The notes under the pieces: model-generated
What the model was told of the DNA's origin: nothing
The model's input: only the letters and a program-made list of their open reading frames with translations
Database searches by the model: none
Source of the DNA: Flaccisagitta enflata
Taxonomy: Eukaryota > Chaetognatha > Sagittoidea > Aphragmophora
Reading direction: 5' to 3'
DNA: 64,000 nucleotides
NCBI GenBank assembly: GCA_965153355.1
Contig: OZ231128.1
Location: forward strand, 11,098,001 to 11,162,000
Part shown: positions 12,271 through 43,079 of the stretch, in pieces
Layout: each line of letters begins with the position of its first letter
Position numbering within the stretch: position 1 is the stretch's first letter
Translations under genes and position numbers: made by a program

Positions 12271-12908
12271 GTTGGTGAGAAGGTGTTAGAAATCCACAGG
12301 ATGAAGCAATTCACTTTCAACCGAAGTCGACGTTGCGCAAAAAGTTTCTATTTTTTTACGCAATGAATAAAACTAATAAAAGTATACAAAGACGTAGGCA
12401 TTACGTTTCAAATTGTCAAAATACAGTATGACAAAAGTATGTGAATTCGTTCACAGACATATTCATGGATATGGAGCATAAATTAAAAAGCCAGTTAAAA
12501 TCATGAAATCGTGTCAAAATAATAGTTACGATCGGACGCCTGGTTAATTTCCATGTAGAGGCGACAATATTCGCTTTTAAAAATCACCCTCTCCACCATC
12601 CCCCGATTCTGTCAAATGGGTGAGAGAGGAAAGTTATCCTAGACTGCAATCGCTGTAACAAAATTGGCCCTTAATTTTGAGCGACATGTAAAATCAAATG
12701 CGCGATTGTGGGAATTCTAAGACAATATTTATCGCGCTAATCAGCAGAACACCAACAGTTCTACCATCTACGGACGCTAGCTATCAATTTCCATTATTTT
12801 AGGGACGACCTCCTTAAAAATAAACTATTGTCCAATAAAAGAAGTGATGGTCAATCCACGAATGTAGCTTCGATAGCTGAAGAGTCAAGCTCGGGTAAAT
12901 CGTTTGTC

Positions 12909-31743
<18,835 letters not shown>

Positions 31744-32757
31744 CGGGTGGCCCGTGGCGTAGCGGTACCGTGGCGTAGCGGTACAAGTCTAAAGATTTTT
31801 TTTTCTGAAAAAGCGCCTCTGGCGGACGAGAATGGCAAACCACGTGGTACCGGGTTTTGAGTGAGAAAATGGGCAGTTTACTGGAGTCTTTTAGACAGGG
31901 TTAAATGAAATTCTATTCCCGTCTACGGGCTATACATATCAACCTGCAACCAAATGAGAGAATTTCTTTAGAAGGGACAATGAGAAGCGAGAAAATCCGT
32001 ACCCGAATAAGAAGAGGTATCGAAATGTGATTGTCAAATACAAGAACAAAAGAGCCATGAAAACTTGGAGATTTGCGTGAATGATCAAGATAGGAAACCA
32101 AGCAGTGTCCCTGCCAGAAAGTTGGGTAGGGATCAAAACGATATCAAAAACGTCATCAAAATAAGATAAGTTACACATGAACAAATAAAGACTACGAAAA
32201 ACGAAAATTCATGACATAATTTTGTTGAAGGAACAAAAGAACAGGTCGATCGTAAGCCAATTAAAGTGTGATGAGTTAGACTAAATATGCGAAAACTTCG
32301 CAAGTTAGAATCTAAAATGCTCAAAATCATGAAACCCGAAGCCAAGAGAGGTATGAAAGCTCCTGGGAAACTTAAAGATGTCTTAGGATTGCACGATTTG
32401 GATTCAACAAGTGAGCGGTCTGGTCCCACTTCCAAAACATAAATATAATCTAGAAGACTAAATCATACCAAACATGTATCAACAACATGTTATCTATAAG
32501 TTGATGACGAGATTCTAGAAAAGGGGATTGAAGGAAAAGCAAAGAGTGATTAACAACAATGTTAAGTAGCTAATTGAAATGATATCACGATTGTTAACGG
32601 TTGATGATACACCACCAATCCATCTTTGTAGCACGCTCTGTCAGAAATATATTTTCTATCCCCGCCAAAGCGCAGAAAAATTAAATCAAAAGGGAACTTG
32701 TCCCACGAGAAATAAGCAGTAACGAGTCTAAAGTCAAAACTCTAAAATGCAAATGGG

Positions 32758-35700
32758 TTATGTTGAGAAGGGCTTGGTCGAGTTACCCCGCGCGAGTTGC
32801 CTGTGTTTCGTGTCGTCGAGCCGAGTGGAGTTACGTGGAACGGCAGCATTGTCGATGCAACGCTTCGAGTCATCGGCGTTTCCGCCTCCAAAGGAATCAG
32901 CTCTGGAATCACCCTTGAGTTGTTCTTTGACGCGGGAGAACAAATTGGTTGGCAGTTGGAAGTCGTCGTCCGAGGAGGAGGTGGAAGGGTGGTTCCAAAG
33001 GCCGGGATGGTCGAGGCTGGAAATTTCGAAGTAGGAGAAATGGAAATTGTTCTTTTGTTTTTCCGCTGAACAATATATTTGCGCAGAGGGTTGTGGGTGG
33101 GGTTTACATTAGGGATAGCCAATTAGGGGTTGTGTTAGAGATAGGGTTGAGTAAGGAATAATAATTATGCCGTTACTTTTTAGTCGCGGACACGCGACTC
33201 CACCTCGCCGTGTTGGTCGGTCCGTCGCGTCGATCCGTCCCTCCGTCACATTTCTGAATTGAGAGCGGTTCTTGCATTACTGCTCCTGCCCAACCGTCCG
33301 CGACTGTCCTGCCGAGTATCCAGCCTTGTTTAAGAAAACAAGGCCGTATACACGGCAATCCAGCCGCGGACGGCAGGACAGGACTCAGGAGCAGTGTTGC
33401 GAAAACCGCTCGGAATTCAAAAACGTGACGGACCAACCGACCGACCTACCGACCAACACGGCAAACTGTAGAGTCGCGTGTCCGCGACTAAAAACAAGTG
33501 TACATTGTCAGCGATGTGCTATCCACCTTGGCCAAAATTTCTACCTGAAGCGGCAGAAGCGTAACCGGAAGACTTGGACCGGTCTGAGGCGCCCGATGGA
33601 GAAGGCCGCTTCGCCGTCGACGCTTCGGCGGCGGAAGTCTCGGGAATGCCCCGAACCTCGTTCGAGGTCTGATGGTTGGGCCGAGTCGGAGACGAATGGT
33701 CCCGCGGTTGCTGCATCTTCGGAGGCTGTGGACATTTCTGCGCAGGTAGGATAGCATATCCGCCGCCTTTGGCTACTCCAGCGTTGCCTTGAACGATTCT
33801 CGTCTTGGATGGTCGTCGTCGGAGATGGTTCTCTGTCATCTCCAAACCAATTTGCGCGTCTCCAACAACGCCGTCGACAGGCGCCGCTTTGTCATTGATG
33901 ACGTCACCACCACCACCAACAGCATCTCCACCACCACCACCACCACCACCACCACCACCACTTTCTCCAACTTTCTTGCCGCTCTTCAAATCGGCGATGT
34001 AATACTCGATATACTTATCCCGATCGGCGACTTGCTGGGGATCTTTATCGTCGTAGTACACTTGCATTTCCACGCGTAATAACTCGGCCAGTTTTCCAGC
34101 CGCGTTCCATGGCAACTGGACAAGAGATATATGCCAGAAGCAGATGAATATACAATGCGACAATAGGACAATAATCTGATATATATCCCCTGATCCCTGC
34201 CAGCCCCATATCCGCCATAATTCGAACATATGGTCTAACAGTGGAACAATATCCCTCACTAAATACCAGGGGTGTATATAATTCCATAACCTTAGATTAT
34301 TTCCCCCCCCCCCCTGCCTTTGATTTTCTTCCCCGCGACGCATCGCGTGACATCACCAAATCGATGGTTTTCTTTCTCATAAACCACTAAAACTAGGTGT
34401 TTAAGGTTTAAATAATGTTAAATTGTGTTTAACTTATCATGTTTTATGATTTTTTACTGCCAAAAGTTATATTTTCCCCCAGTTTTCTCTTTTTTTTTCC
34501 TTCCTATTCCTTCCCTGTCTCCAAACCCTTTGGGGGGGGGGGGGGGAATACGGAACAATATACAGGCCTGCAGTAAATATCCAAACTAAAATAAATGGAA
34601 GAGGGCATGTGCGAATAAAATCTTTGCAATTGAAGCAAAGAAACGTTGCGTCGGTCTATCAATCACTTCATTTTCTTTTTTTCGCAACAATACACACGGA
34701 AGCAAAATACAAGGTGTGGAGGCGCATAAGTTTTAGCATACCTCCATACAGCAATTTCAGCTGCAATAATTAATTATCAATTTTTAGGTTGTTTTGAGAA
34801 CCTGGGGGGTATATAAATGGCGATTTTTGAAGTTCCGTTTTGAACCCTCAAATCTACCCATTTTGCCCCTAAAATAGCTGCTTCGCCAAAGGCTGAAAAA
34901 AGGGTAGATCAAGGCAATCTTTTTTTTTTAGATAAAAATTCAAAAATCGCCATCTATATTCCTCTTAGATACTCAAAACAAATTTAAATAAAAGATTTGA
35001 GCAAGCTGAATTGTTTGTAGGGGGGTATGCTATAACTTTTGGCGCCTCCACACCTTGTATTTTGCGTCCATGTGTAGTTATTTGAGCGTAGGGTGAAGTG
35101 GGGTAAAATGGGTCACTTTTTCGATTATTTTTTTGATATCTTCTAATTTTTTACTAAAATGAAGAATTTCATGATTGATTATGGACAATGTGTGTTTTTC
35201 CTACTACCACAAAAAAGAAAATTGGCTCCTAGAAATGAGCGAGGAGGGCAACCCACCCCTTTTTAAAAACGAGTAAGTGACCCATTTTACCCCATCTAGG
35301 TGGGGTAAAATGGGTCACCTACCTTCTTTCAAAAAATATCGACCACTACTGCATTCCAAGTGAAGAGTTGCAAGGCATTTGTGAAAAATGAGTGACCTAA
35401 CATATAAATTGAGCTAAAAAAAAGTATTTAAAGGCAAAAAATATGAGTTTATTTGATAAGTTTTTTGAAAAAAACGGTTTAGCATCCAATCATTACATTT
35501 ACATTTTAAAATCGTTTAACAACAATCAGGGCCGTGGAGAGGGGGGCCCACCCCCCTCTGAGAAGGGGGGCCCGGGCCTCAGGGGGGCCCGGGGGGCCTT
35601 TGAGGTAGGAGAAAAAAAAAGAAAAAAAAAGAAAAAAAGAAAAAGAAAAAGAAAAAAGAAGGAAGAAGGAAGAAAGAGGGGGAAGGTAAAAAGAGTTGAG

Positions 35701-38700
35701 TGATTATGATCCAATTTTTATTTGATCATGATTGAGCCTTCTTGGAATTTAAAGGTCAAGTGAGCCTGTGTAGATCAAATCAGATAGGCTGATTAATACA
35801 CTCTCAAATACTAACCTCTCCACTTACCTTTTAAAAGATATAGTATAATTTACTTTTTAAAAAACCCTTAATTCAGTCAAATTTAAGCTCTTGTAAAGGT
35901 GACAAAGAATTTCTAATGACATTTTTTAAAATCTATTGACAGTACTTTTAAATGTTTTGCATTTTTCAAAAGTTTTTTGCTATTCAATGCTCAAACTTCT
36001 TCCACTGAAACAAAAAATAGATTGCATAAATGTTTTACGGAATTTTTTGTTTCATGAAAAAACAAGGCCGGATACACGGCTACCCTAATCGCGTGCGGGT
36101 GGGCAGGAGCAGTGCTGGAGAAGGTCACTGGGTCATCTAGGCAGGAGCCGTATGCTCAAAAAGCTCAAAAACGCTGAAAAAGTAAAAAGGGGACCGACCG
36201 ACCGACCGACCAACTGACCGACCAACGGACCGACATAGCAGGGTGTAGAGTCGCGTAGCACGCGACTAAAAATGCAGCAAATACTACAACCAGGTTGCAA
36301 GTCATGTAAGCAAAGGTTTAAGGATTTTTCAAATTGATGTATTTATAACACAAAATTAACAGTTAGGATAGCAATAGCGGGGGAGCCTAAGGGGGGGCCC
36401 AGCCATATGGGCCGGAGGGGGGGCCCGCCAGTTCTCTCCACGGCTCTGACAACAATGGAACAAGATGTTCAGGGCAGGAATGAACTGTATCTCACTTACT
36501 CTGACCCTAGAGATTGGATAACAAGCATATCTCAGCATTTTAATGAAAATCTCATGATTTTAGCATGGTGACCCATTTTACCCCACATTACTAAAAATTA
36601 ATTTTTTAGCTAACTATATATAAAAACTGAAAACTATTACTGCCCACGTTTAACCATCCATCTGTAGTACGTTGGCAGTGGGTAATTGCTTTCCTCCTCT
36701 ATTTGGTCTCCATGGAAACCAGAAGTTGGTTTTATGCCTAGCGAAGCACAATTTTTATCAATTTACTATTTATTTTCACAAGGCATCCAAATATTACAAA
36801 CAAGGGGCAATTATCTGTCTTGGAGGAGGATATGGCACCCTTTTCCCTAGATCAGAAGCAAAAATTGCTTCATTTCAACAGATTTCAACAAAATTAAAAA
36901 AAAAGTTAAGTGACCCACTTTACCCCGCTGACCCATTTTACCCCACTCTACCCTACCGTCTGCGTGGACGTTGAAGAATCGGAAGCGGATGAGAGAGAAC
37001 CGAAACCGAAGTCGGCATCAGAGCCAGACGCAGTCACGGGTTTCGACTTCAGACGCGCAAATACGCTTTTTGAGACAGGTAGAGGGCATGTGGGGAGATA
37101 CCAATTTTAAGTCTAAGAAATCATTCATGATCGGTCAAAGAATCATATACTTAAGTATATAAATTTGTTCATTGTACAATTCTCACCATGGTGAGGAAGA
37201 AGAGAAAAGGAGACAGGGCGGAAATGTCACTTGACAGAATGTCTAACTCTTTATTCCATGACAGGTGAGAACAAGCAAACACGTCAATGAGGTCCTTGAG
37301 ACAATTTACAGGAAATTGCTCTCAACTCACCCAAGCTGCTCAACCGGTGTTAGGACAAAACCATGGCGGCATTCGCCATCGAGCGTAACAACTTGATGAC
37401 AATTCAAAGGACAAGGGCTCGGATGAGCCGTCCGCCAGACAATTAAGTCATCGTTGAGCTCTGACGCCAGCTGATTCTCCACCAACAAATCGCTCATCGA
37501 TCTCTCTAACTCGCCGCCAGCGAAAGCCGTCATTTCTAAAAATCTGTAAAATCAAATACATGATGAGGGCGTACCAATACAGGAGACAATCGCCGACTGG
37601 AAACTGATTAAATTGAGATAGAAATGCTGACAACGAATGGAATGTACCTTCGCCCATGTTTCACGTGAATCTTTCCAGTGAGTTTGTTTTCAAACTCATC
37701 GGCCATCACGTATTGGTGAGTGTTGATGTAGAATCTCCTCCAGTCGTTGCAGTGAGGTCCAACGCCTGACAAAGCGCAGTTGGCAACCTGCGGCATGGAT
37801 GTGCACTTGTATATACTAGTGTTGCTATCTTAGTTTTACTGCCACGTGATATATTTTTGACGTATCTGATTGATGCTCTTATTGATGCTCATTCGTACCT
37901 GAGCGTTAAAATGGGTGAAGCATTTGGTGAGTTTTCGGATATAATTGAGGGGAACATTTTCGGCGTTTCCGTAGTCTAGGAAAAGGACCGTTGCTCGTTC
38001 TTGATGCAGAAAGTTGGAATGTTTGGCTTCGGAAGGAGGAACAATCGCCAAAACGACGGCGCGATTCCAAGTATTCTCGGCGTAGTAATACGCAGCCACC
38101 GTCGTCCCTGATGCAAGGATTTTAGATCCAAGAAAGTTTCTTTTTTTCAAAATCTTTACTAGAACATAGAACAAAATTAACTCCATCGATCAAAACAAGG
38201 TCGAATTCAAACAAAACAGTAATTTTACTCTGTTTTGGATATTTGACACTAATTTTGACTATGTTCCACCCAAATTTGAAAAAAAAGTCACTTAATGACA
38301 GTTATTTCCAAGGATTTTGAATCTGCAATCAGATTGACAAATTTTCAATTTTGAAAATTTGACCTTAAGTAGATAGTATTTTGATCTGAGAAATGAAGCC
38401 GTAGCCTATAGAAATATTGACCCGAGACCATTTTTGAATGCAAATTCGGATTCCTGGGTTCAAAATTGGTCTAGTATGGGATAGACGGTAAAATCCCAAA
38501 ATCTTTACATAATAATGTATGTTAGTACATATGTGCATCAGAGATCGACGTGTCAACTGAGAAACATCGATCACAAAACCAGATATGGTCCGGGAGAACG
38601 CGACATCATAATTCATATCCTCACCTGGTTGTGGGAAGTGACTGAAGCTCCATAGACCTCCCGACCCTTGGTTTCCACGACCGCTGTTATCATCAGCCTT

Positions 38701-40830
38701 TACCCCCACCAGCGTGTTTTGACCATCGCCTTGATCATTGCCGTAGAATCGCGTCATTCTTTCGGCGATGTGTTCGCGAGCGTTGTAATCCGGGAGGAAG
38801 ATGCTCACCACCCACGGAGAATCGAAAAACGAAACGTCCACTTTCATGTTACGGTCAATGGGAAGCTCCAAGGGAGGAATGCAAGGGCCCAAACCTGTTA
38901 GGGTTAAGGAGGAACTGAGGATAAAACGCGTTGACTGAAAAAATTCGATGATCTTGCGGCCATGTGGCGTCACTAATAACGGCTCACCTATCCATTTCCG
39001 CATTTCAAGATGGGCCCTCCCATCTCTATAAAAGGTCATGATTGTCCATTGGCTGATTGGTTGGTCACTGGTCAGTCTGTCTCTGTTACTTGGCCTGATC
39101 TTTTCCTTCGTCGTCATCAGAATAAATGTACAGTTGAACCCCACATTAACGGATGGATTTTTGTTGCCCATATAAGAGGAAGCTACAAAGTTTCATATCA
39201 GTAAAAGGCGGGTTTCCGTTACCGCGGGGTATATAATTGTAACCAAGAACTTCCAGTTTCCATTTCAAACATTTACGAACCATATGATTTGTCATCATCG
39301 GCGGCGTTATTGTTCACGTCGCGGGCAGAAGATGCTACATGGAATGGGCTGGTGTGACTGGCGGCGGAACTGACGGGCGATTGGATGGGCGGAAGACGAC
39401 TCGAAGCTACGTCACAAGGGAACAACGGCGGAGACTGAGTTCGACCAGCCAGCGATCCTGGAATAAAACAAACATCAAAAATGGGAATGATAAATAAATT
39501 AAATAATGGGCGAGGATACCCGTTAATCGCAGTCATTACCAATGTAGCAAATTTACGTCCTCATCACAACAGATGTAGCAAATTTACGTCTTAAGGAGGT
39601 TGTGTCCGTATGTCGGTCTGTCTGTTGGTCGGTCACGCAAACGTTAAAAATGCTCAAAACGGACAATTCTGACGTATTTCTTCATTTCCTCCACCTCTCA
39701 TGCCTAACCACACTTATTGTTCATTCATTCATTCATTCATTCATTCATTCCTTCATTCCTTCATTCATAACGTTAATTCACAAATTCTTAATCGAGCGAC
39801 CCACACTTTTTGGGCAGCGGCCCCAAAGGGCCGATGTCCTGTAGGACACAGGGGGGAATTTCCAGACGTCCGTCCTTCCGTCCTTCCTTCCCCCCCCCCC
39901 CAGGACCATTAAGGACCCAAACCAGCACTCTCAGGCCTGTTTTTTGCCCTCCATGCCCTGAAATAAGCCCTGTTAGACCTTGATATAGCTCTCCAGGCTT
40001 CAAATCCACCTGAAATCTGTCCTCCAGGCCTCAAATCTGCCCTCCTGACCTCAAATTTGATCTCCGGACCTCAGATCTGCCCTCAAGGCCTCAAATTAGC
40101 CCTCCAGACCTCAAATTTGCCCTCCAGAGCTCAAATCTTCCCTCATGACCTCAAATCAGCCCCAAGACCTCTTTTCAGCCCTCCAGGCCTCAAATCAGCC
40201 ATCAGTATCTCAGGACGTCTGGAAATTCCCCCCTGTGTCCTACAGGACATCGGCCCTTTGGGGCCGCTGCCCTGCTCTCTTTTCACTTCTTCACTAGATC
40301 ACTCCAAGCAGGGCATCGGGTACCGCTGACCATGTGCGATCCTTGGATGACTAGTTAACCATAACTTGGCCTTATTACTTTTTGTTGCATGCTGATACAC
40401 AAAAATAAGAGTTTCTTATCGAAGCATTTTAGGTCCATCGCATGCTGACTTGTTCATAAACACGAGCGCTGATGTCACGAATTCTCACGAACGGCTAATC
40501 AAAAGACTAACCAGGTGTTTGAATAATGTCGTTTCTCGGGCGTTGCTGGAGACCATAATGGCGCGGATCTTTATGAGCAGGAAACAGAGATGGCGGTGGC
40601 ATTCGATCGAGAGGCGTGAACGCGGATGGCACCACCCGGTGGTTATTATTGGACTGGTAGCCGAGAGGAGTCTGGAATGAGGGTCGATGCATCGTAACCG
40701 ACGACTGAGGCCTCAAAGATCGGGTTTCCGAGGCGCGTGCGTGAGATGAATCCAAACGCGGGACGACCGGACGAACGGAAGACGGCGGAGGTCGTTGAGT
40801 ATGTGGGTGACCACTAAGGGGTTGCTGAAT
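32758..40830 (-). CDS. Tudor-domain protein with one extended Tudor domain, N-terminus missing
   Basis: Exons in phase: 40512-40830, 39281-39457, 38625-38894, 37899-38107, 37648-37787, 37331-37543, 36957-37065, 33545-34115, then a terminal exon at about 32758-33016. A Pro/Ser-rich leader is followed by an extended Tudor domain: N-terminal half-domain (VDVSFFDSPWVVSIFLPDYN), core (YYYAENTWNRAVV, then VLFLDYGNAENVPLNYIRKL), and a C-terminal half ending MSDLLVENQLA. Such domains bind symmetrically dimethylated arginine, typically in piRNA and germ-granule proteins; which TDRD family this belongs to is not clear. The tail is Gly/Ser-rich. Exon 33545-34115 ends in phase 1, which would favour a different reading frame of the last exon (stop at 32742-32744) over the more protein-like frame given here (stop 32758-32760). 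No start codon or LOTUS-type exons were found to the right. Confidence 0.75.
33177..33493. mobile_element. Fold-back element with about 155-bp arms, Tudor gene intron
   Basis: Left arm starts TTTTTAGTCGCGGACACGCG; right arm ends GTGTCCGCGACTAAAAA. The arms meet at an AAGAAAAC centre. This is the full two-armed form of the dispersed small element found singly elsewhere. Confidence 0.88.
34691..35076. mobile_element. Inverted-repeat element, 386 bp, Tudor gene intron
   Basis: Arms of about 40 bp: GCAAAATACAAGGTGTGGAG on the left and its complement CTCCACACCTTGTATTTTGC on the right. The interior has AAAAATCGCCAT facing ATGGCGATTTTT. Confidence 0.85.
35527..36448. mobile_element. hAT-like element, 922 bp, nested
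   Basis: Ends CAGGGCCGTGGAGAG / CTCTCCACGGCTCTG, flanked by ACAACAAT at 35519-35526 and 36449-36456. Interior ends are GGGGGCCC-rich. It carries one dispersed small element. Confidence 0.92.
36062..36268. mobile_element. Dispersed small element copy, third nesting level
   Basis: AACAAGGCCGGATACACGGC, GCGGGTGGGCAGGAGCAGTG, (GACC)n, then TAGAGTCGCGTAGCACGCGA and CTAAAAA. Confidence 0.8.
39720..39772. repeat. (ATTC)n microsatellite
   Basis: A TTCATTCATTC tract in a Tudor gene intron. Confidence 0.9.
39812..40272. mobile_element. Inverted-repeat element, 461 bp, Tudor gene intron
   Basis: About 60-bp near-perfect arms starting GGGCAGCGGCCCCAAAGGGC and ending with its complement. A CTCAAAT/CCCTCCAGGCCT minisatellite (39990-40200) fills the centre. 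No target duplication was recognised. Confidence 0.88.
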
Positions 40831-41050
40831 CTGCCAAAAAGGAGGGAAAATTTGCGACAAATGATGATCTACTATCTTGGCGGAAAGAAACGCGATAGTT
40901 GCATCGATAGTTGCATCGACTTTGGAAGAGCGCTGCTTCTCAATGGATAAAGCTAAAGACTTCAGCTTAATGACATTTTGAAGATTTGATGCAGACCTCG
41001 CTAAGGAGCAGCGCTTCTTCAGAGTTGAAACTGCTGACTGAATGGAAATA

Positions 41051-42013
41051 CAGGGTGTATCAAGTATTTTGCTCTTTAAGGAATCGACATAACTTTTCTC
41101 CTAGAAAAGCTATTCCAATTCTGAACAAAGGTCTGAATAGATCACGATTTGCAGTTTTTTTATGTCACCAATTTTTTGGATTTGCGTTTTTTAACATTAT
41201 CCAGTCAACTAACCATGGTAAAGAAAAAAGGGACAACTTCTTTTACTAGTTTCTGTTTAACTATGGGCCTGAACTACAGAAAATCCATGACTGTTTAAAA
41301 GTTTGGAAAAAATTCTTCAAAACGGGACGTTGCTGGACAGTGTAGCTTCATTTATTTAGAAATGGCAAAGGATTAAAGAAAAAAATCACAGATTGAAGAA
41401 AATTCTCATTTTAATCTTTTTCCATTGAGGAATTTTATATTTGTCTTTTTTGGCAATTACTTTACTCAGGATTGTCTTAGCTACTCGATATTCATGAGCA
41501 AATTAGAGAGCTACAAATTTTCTATAAAATGGGGCCAAGAACAAATTTCTAGCTCAATTTGCTTAATTCCTATGTTACAATAAAGATAACCCATGAAAAT
41601 CAGGTGGTACTGATTTTCCAAATTCTTGACCACCTGTCCTCATTCTTCTGCCATTTCTAAATGGATAGAGATATGACAACCAGCAAGGTCTCATTGGAAA
41701 GATCTTTCGCAGAGCTTCAGAATGGTCATGGATTTTGCTATGTTTTTCTCATTGCTTGGATGTGAAACACTAACAAACAAGTAGTTTTTTTTTTTTTTTT
41801 GCCATAGTTATCCAGATTAATGATCAGTCTGGATATGGTTGTTTTCTTCAAACTTACATAGTGGGCATATTTAAAAGCGCAGATATAAAAAAATGGTGAC
41901 ATAAAAAAACTGCACTTCAAGATCTATTCCAATCTTTTTTCAGAATTGGATTAGCTTTTCTAAGAGAAAAGATATGTCGATTCCTAAAAGAGCAAAATAC
42001 TTGATACACCCTG
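41051..42013. mobile_element. Inverted-repeat element, 963 bp, with TA flanks
   Basis: CAGGGTGTATCAAGTATTTT on the left pairs with AAAATACTTGATACACCCTG on the right; arms are about 70 bp. TA lies on both sides, compatible with a TA-targeting (Tc1/mariner-like) non-autonomous element. No ORF. Confidence 0.85.
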
Positions 42014-42020
42014 TACTACG

Positions 42021-42977
42021 AGAGGAGTCCAGAGGAGGGGCCCAAATCTATAGCAGTACCCCCTACAGCTCATTCAGAAGGTGCTACAGTACAATGGGAG
42101 CAACGACGACCTAGACTGGAGGATAGATTTTGAGTATCCTAATTTCATTTGTATCATAAAATATTTGAGATCTAAGCTAATTAAAAGTCGCTCTATTGAG
42201 CATTTGCATCTCTTAAACCTCAACTTGTGACTTGACCTCACCAAGACTTCATTTTTCATGGTTCTAACCGATTTCATAAGATTGGGCGAAAAACTTTATA
42301 TAATTTTGAGAAAAAAAATCAGCTCAATCAGACTATTTCTACAGGTTTTACGGCAATGTTTAATAAACAAAAGTTATGCAAATTTATTTTTGGGCACAAC
42401 TTAAAATAGCCATGAAACCTGTAAAAATAGACCAATAGAGCTGATTTTTTTTTTCAAAACCATATGAAATTTTCCACCAAATCTATTAAGATAGGTTTGA
42501 AAAAATGAAGTCTTGATGAGGTCAAGTCGCCCGTGAAGTTTGAGAGATGCAAACATTTTCACTCAATAAGACAACCTTTAATTACCGAAGATCTCACATA
42601 TTTTTTGATACAAACAAAATTAAGATACCTAAAATTCATCCTCCAGTCTAGGTTGTCATTGCTCCCATTGTACTGTATATGGTCATGTGGGGTACCAAGC
42701 GAAAGCTTATGTTAATAAAGTGGCGCCATCAGAGCGATTTGTAAGATTCAGCTCAGTTCACGAGAAACATCTCCTTAAATAGTAAAAATTTGCGGTTTTG
42801 AAAAGTGTTGAAATAAGCCTGTTTTGAACCCTTCTTCAGCCTGTATCTCAGTAAATATGAGGAATTTGAGAAATCCCCTCGATGGCACCATTTATATTAA
42901 CACAAGCATTTGATTGATACCCTATAGGCTGTAGGGGTTACTGCTATTGATTAGGGTAACTTATCTCGACTCCTGTT
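42021..42977. mobile_element. Large fold-back element, about 950 bp
   Basis: The two halves are inverted: for example CAGTACAATGGGAGCAACGA near 42090 faces its complement near 42660, and CAGTACCCCCTACAGC near 42055 faces GCTGTAGGGGTTACTG near 42935. It lies 8 bp from the preceding element. Confidence 0.8.
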
Positions 42978-43079
42978 GTTTTTTCATGCAGTCTGTACTT
43001 TCAGCAGCTGTCGCGTTGCTTTCCGTCAAGACAGTAAGTAAAGAACAGATTTACATATAATTAAAAATCTGAACAACAA

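Larger units (their letters stand above)
35090..36955. mobile_element. Composite inverted-repeat element with GTGGGGTAAAATGGGTCA ends
   Basis: Left GGGTGAAGTGGGGTAAAATG; right TGACCCATTTTACCCCACTC followed by TACCCT. Sub-terminal GGGTCAC repeats occur near 35270, 35310, 36570 and 36910. The right terminus directly abuts the donor of the Tudor exon 36957-37065. It contains the hAT element 35527-36448. Confidence 0.75.
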
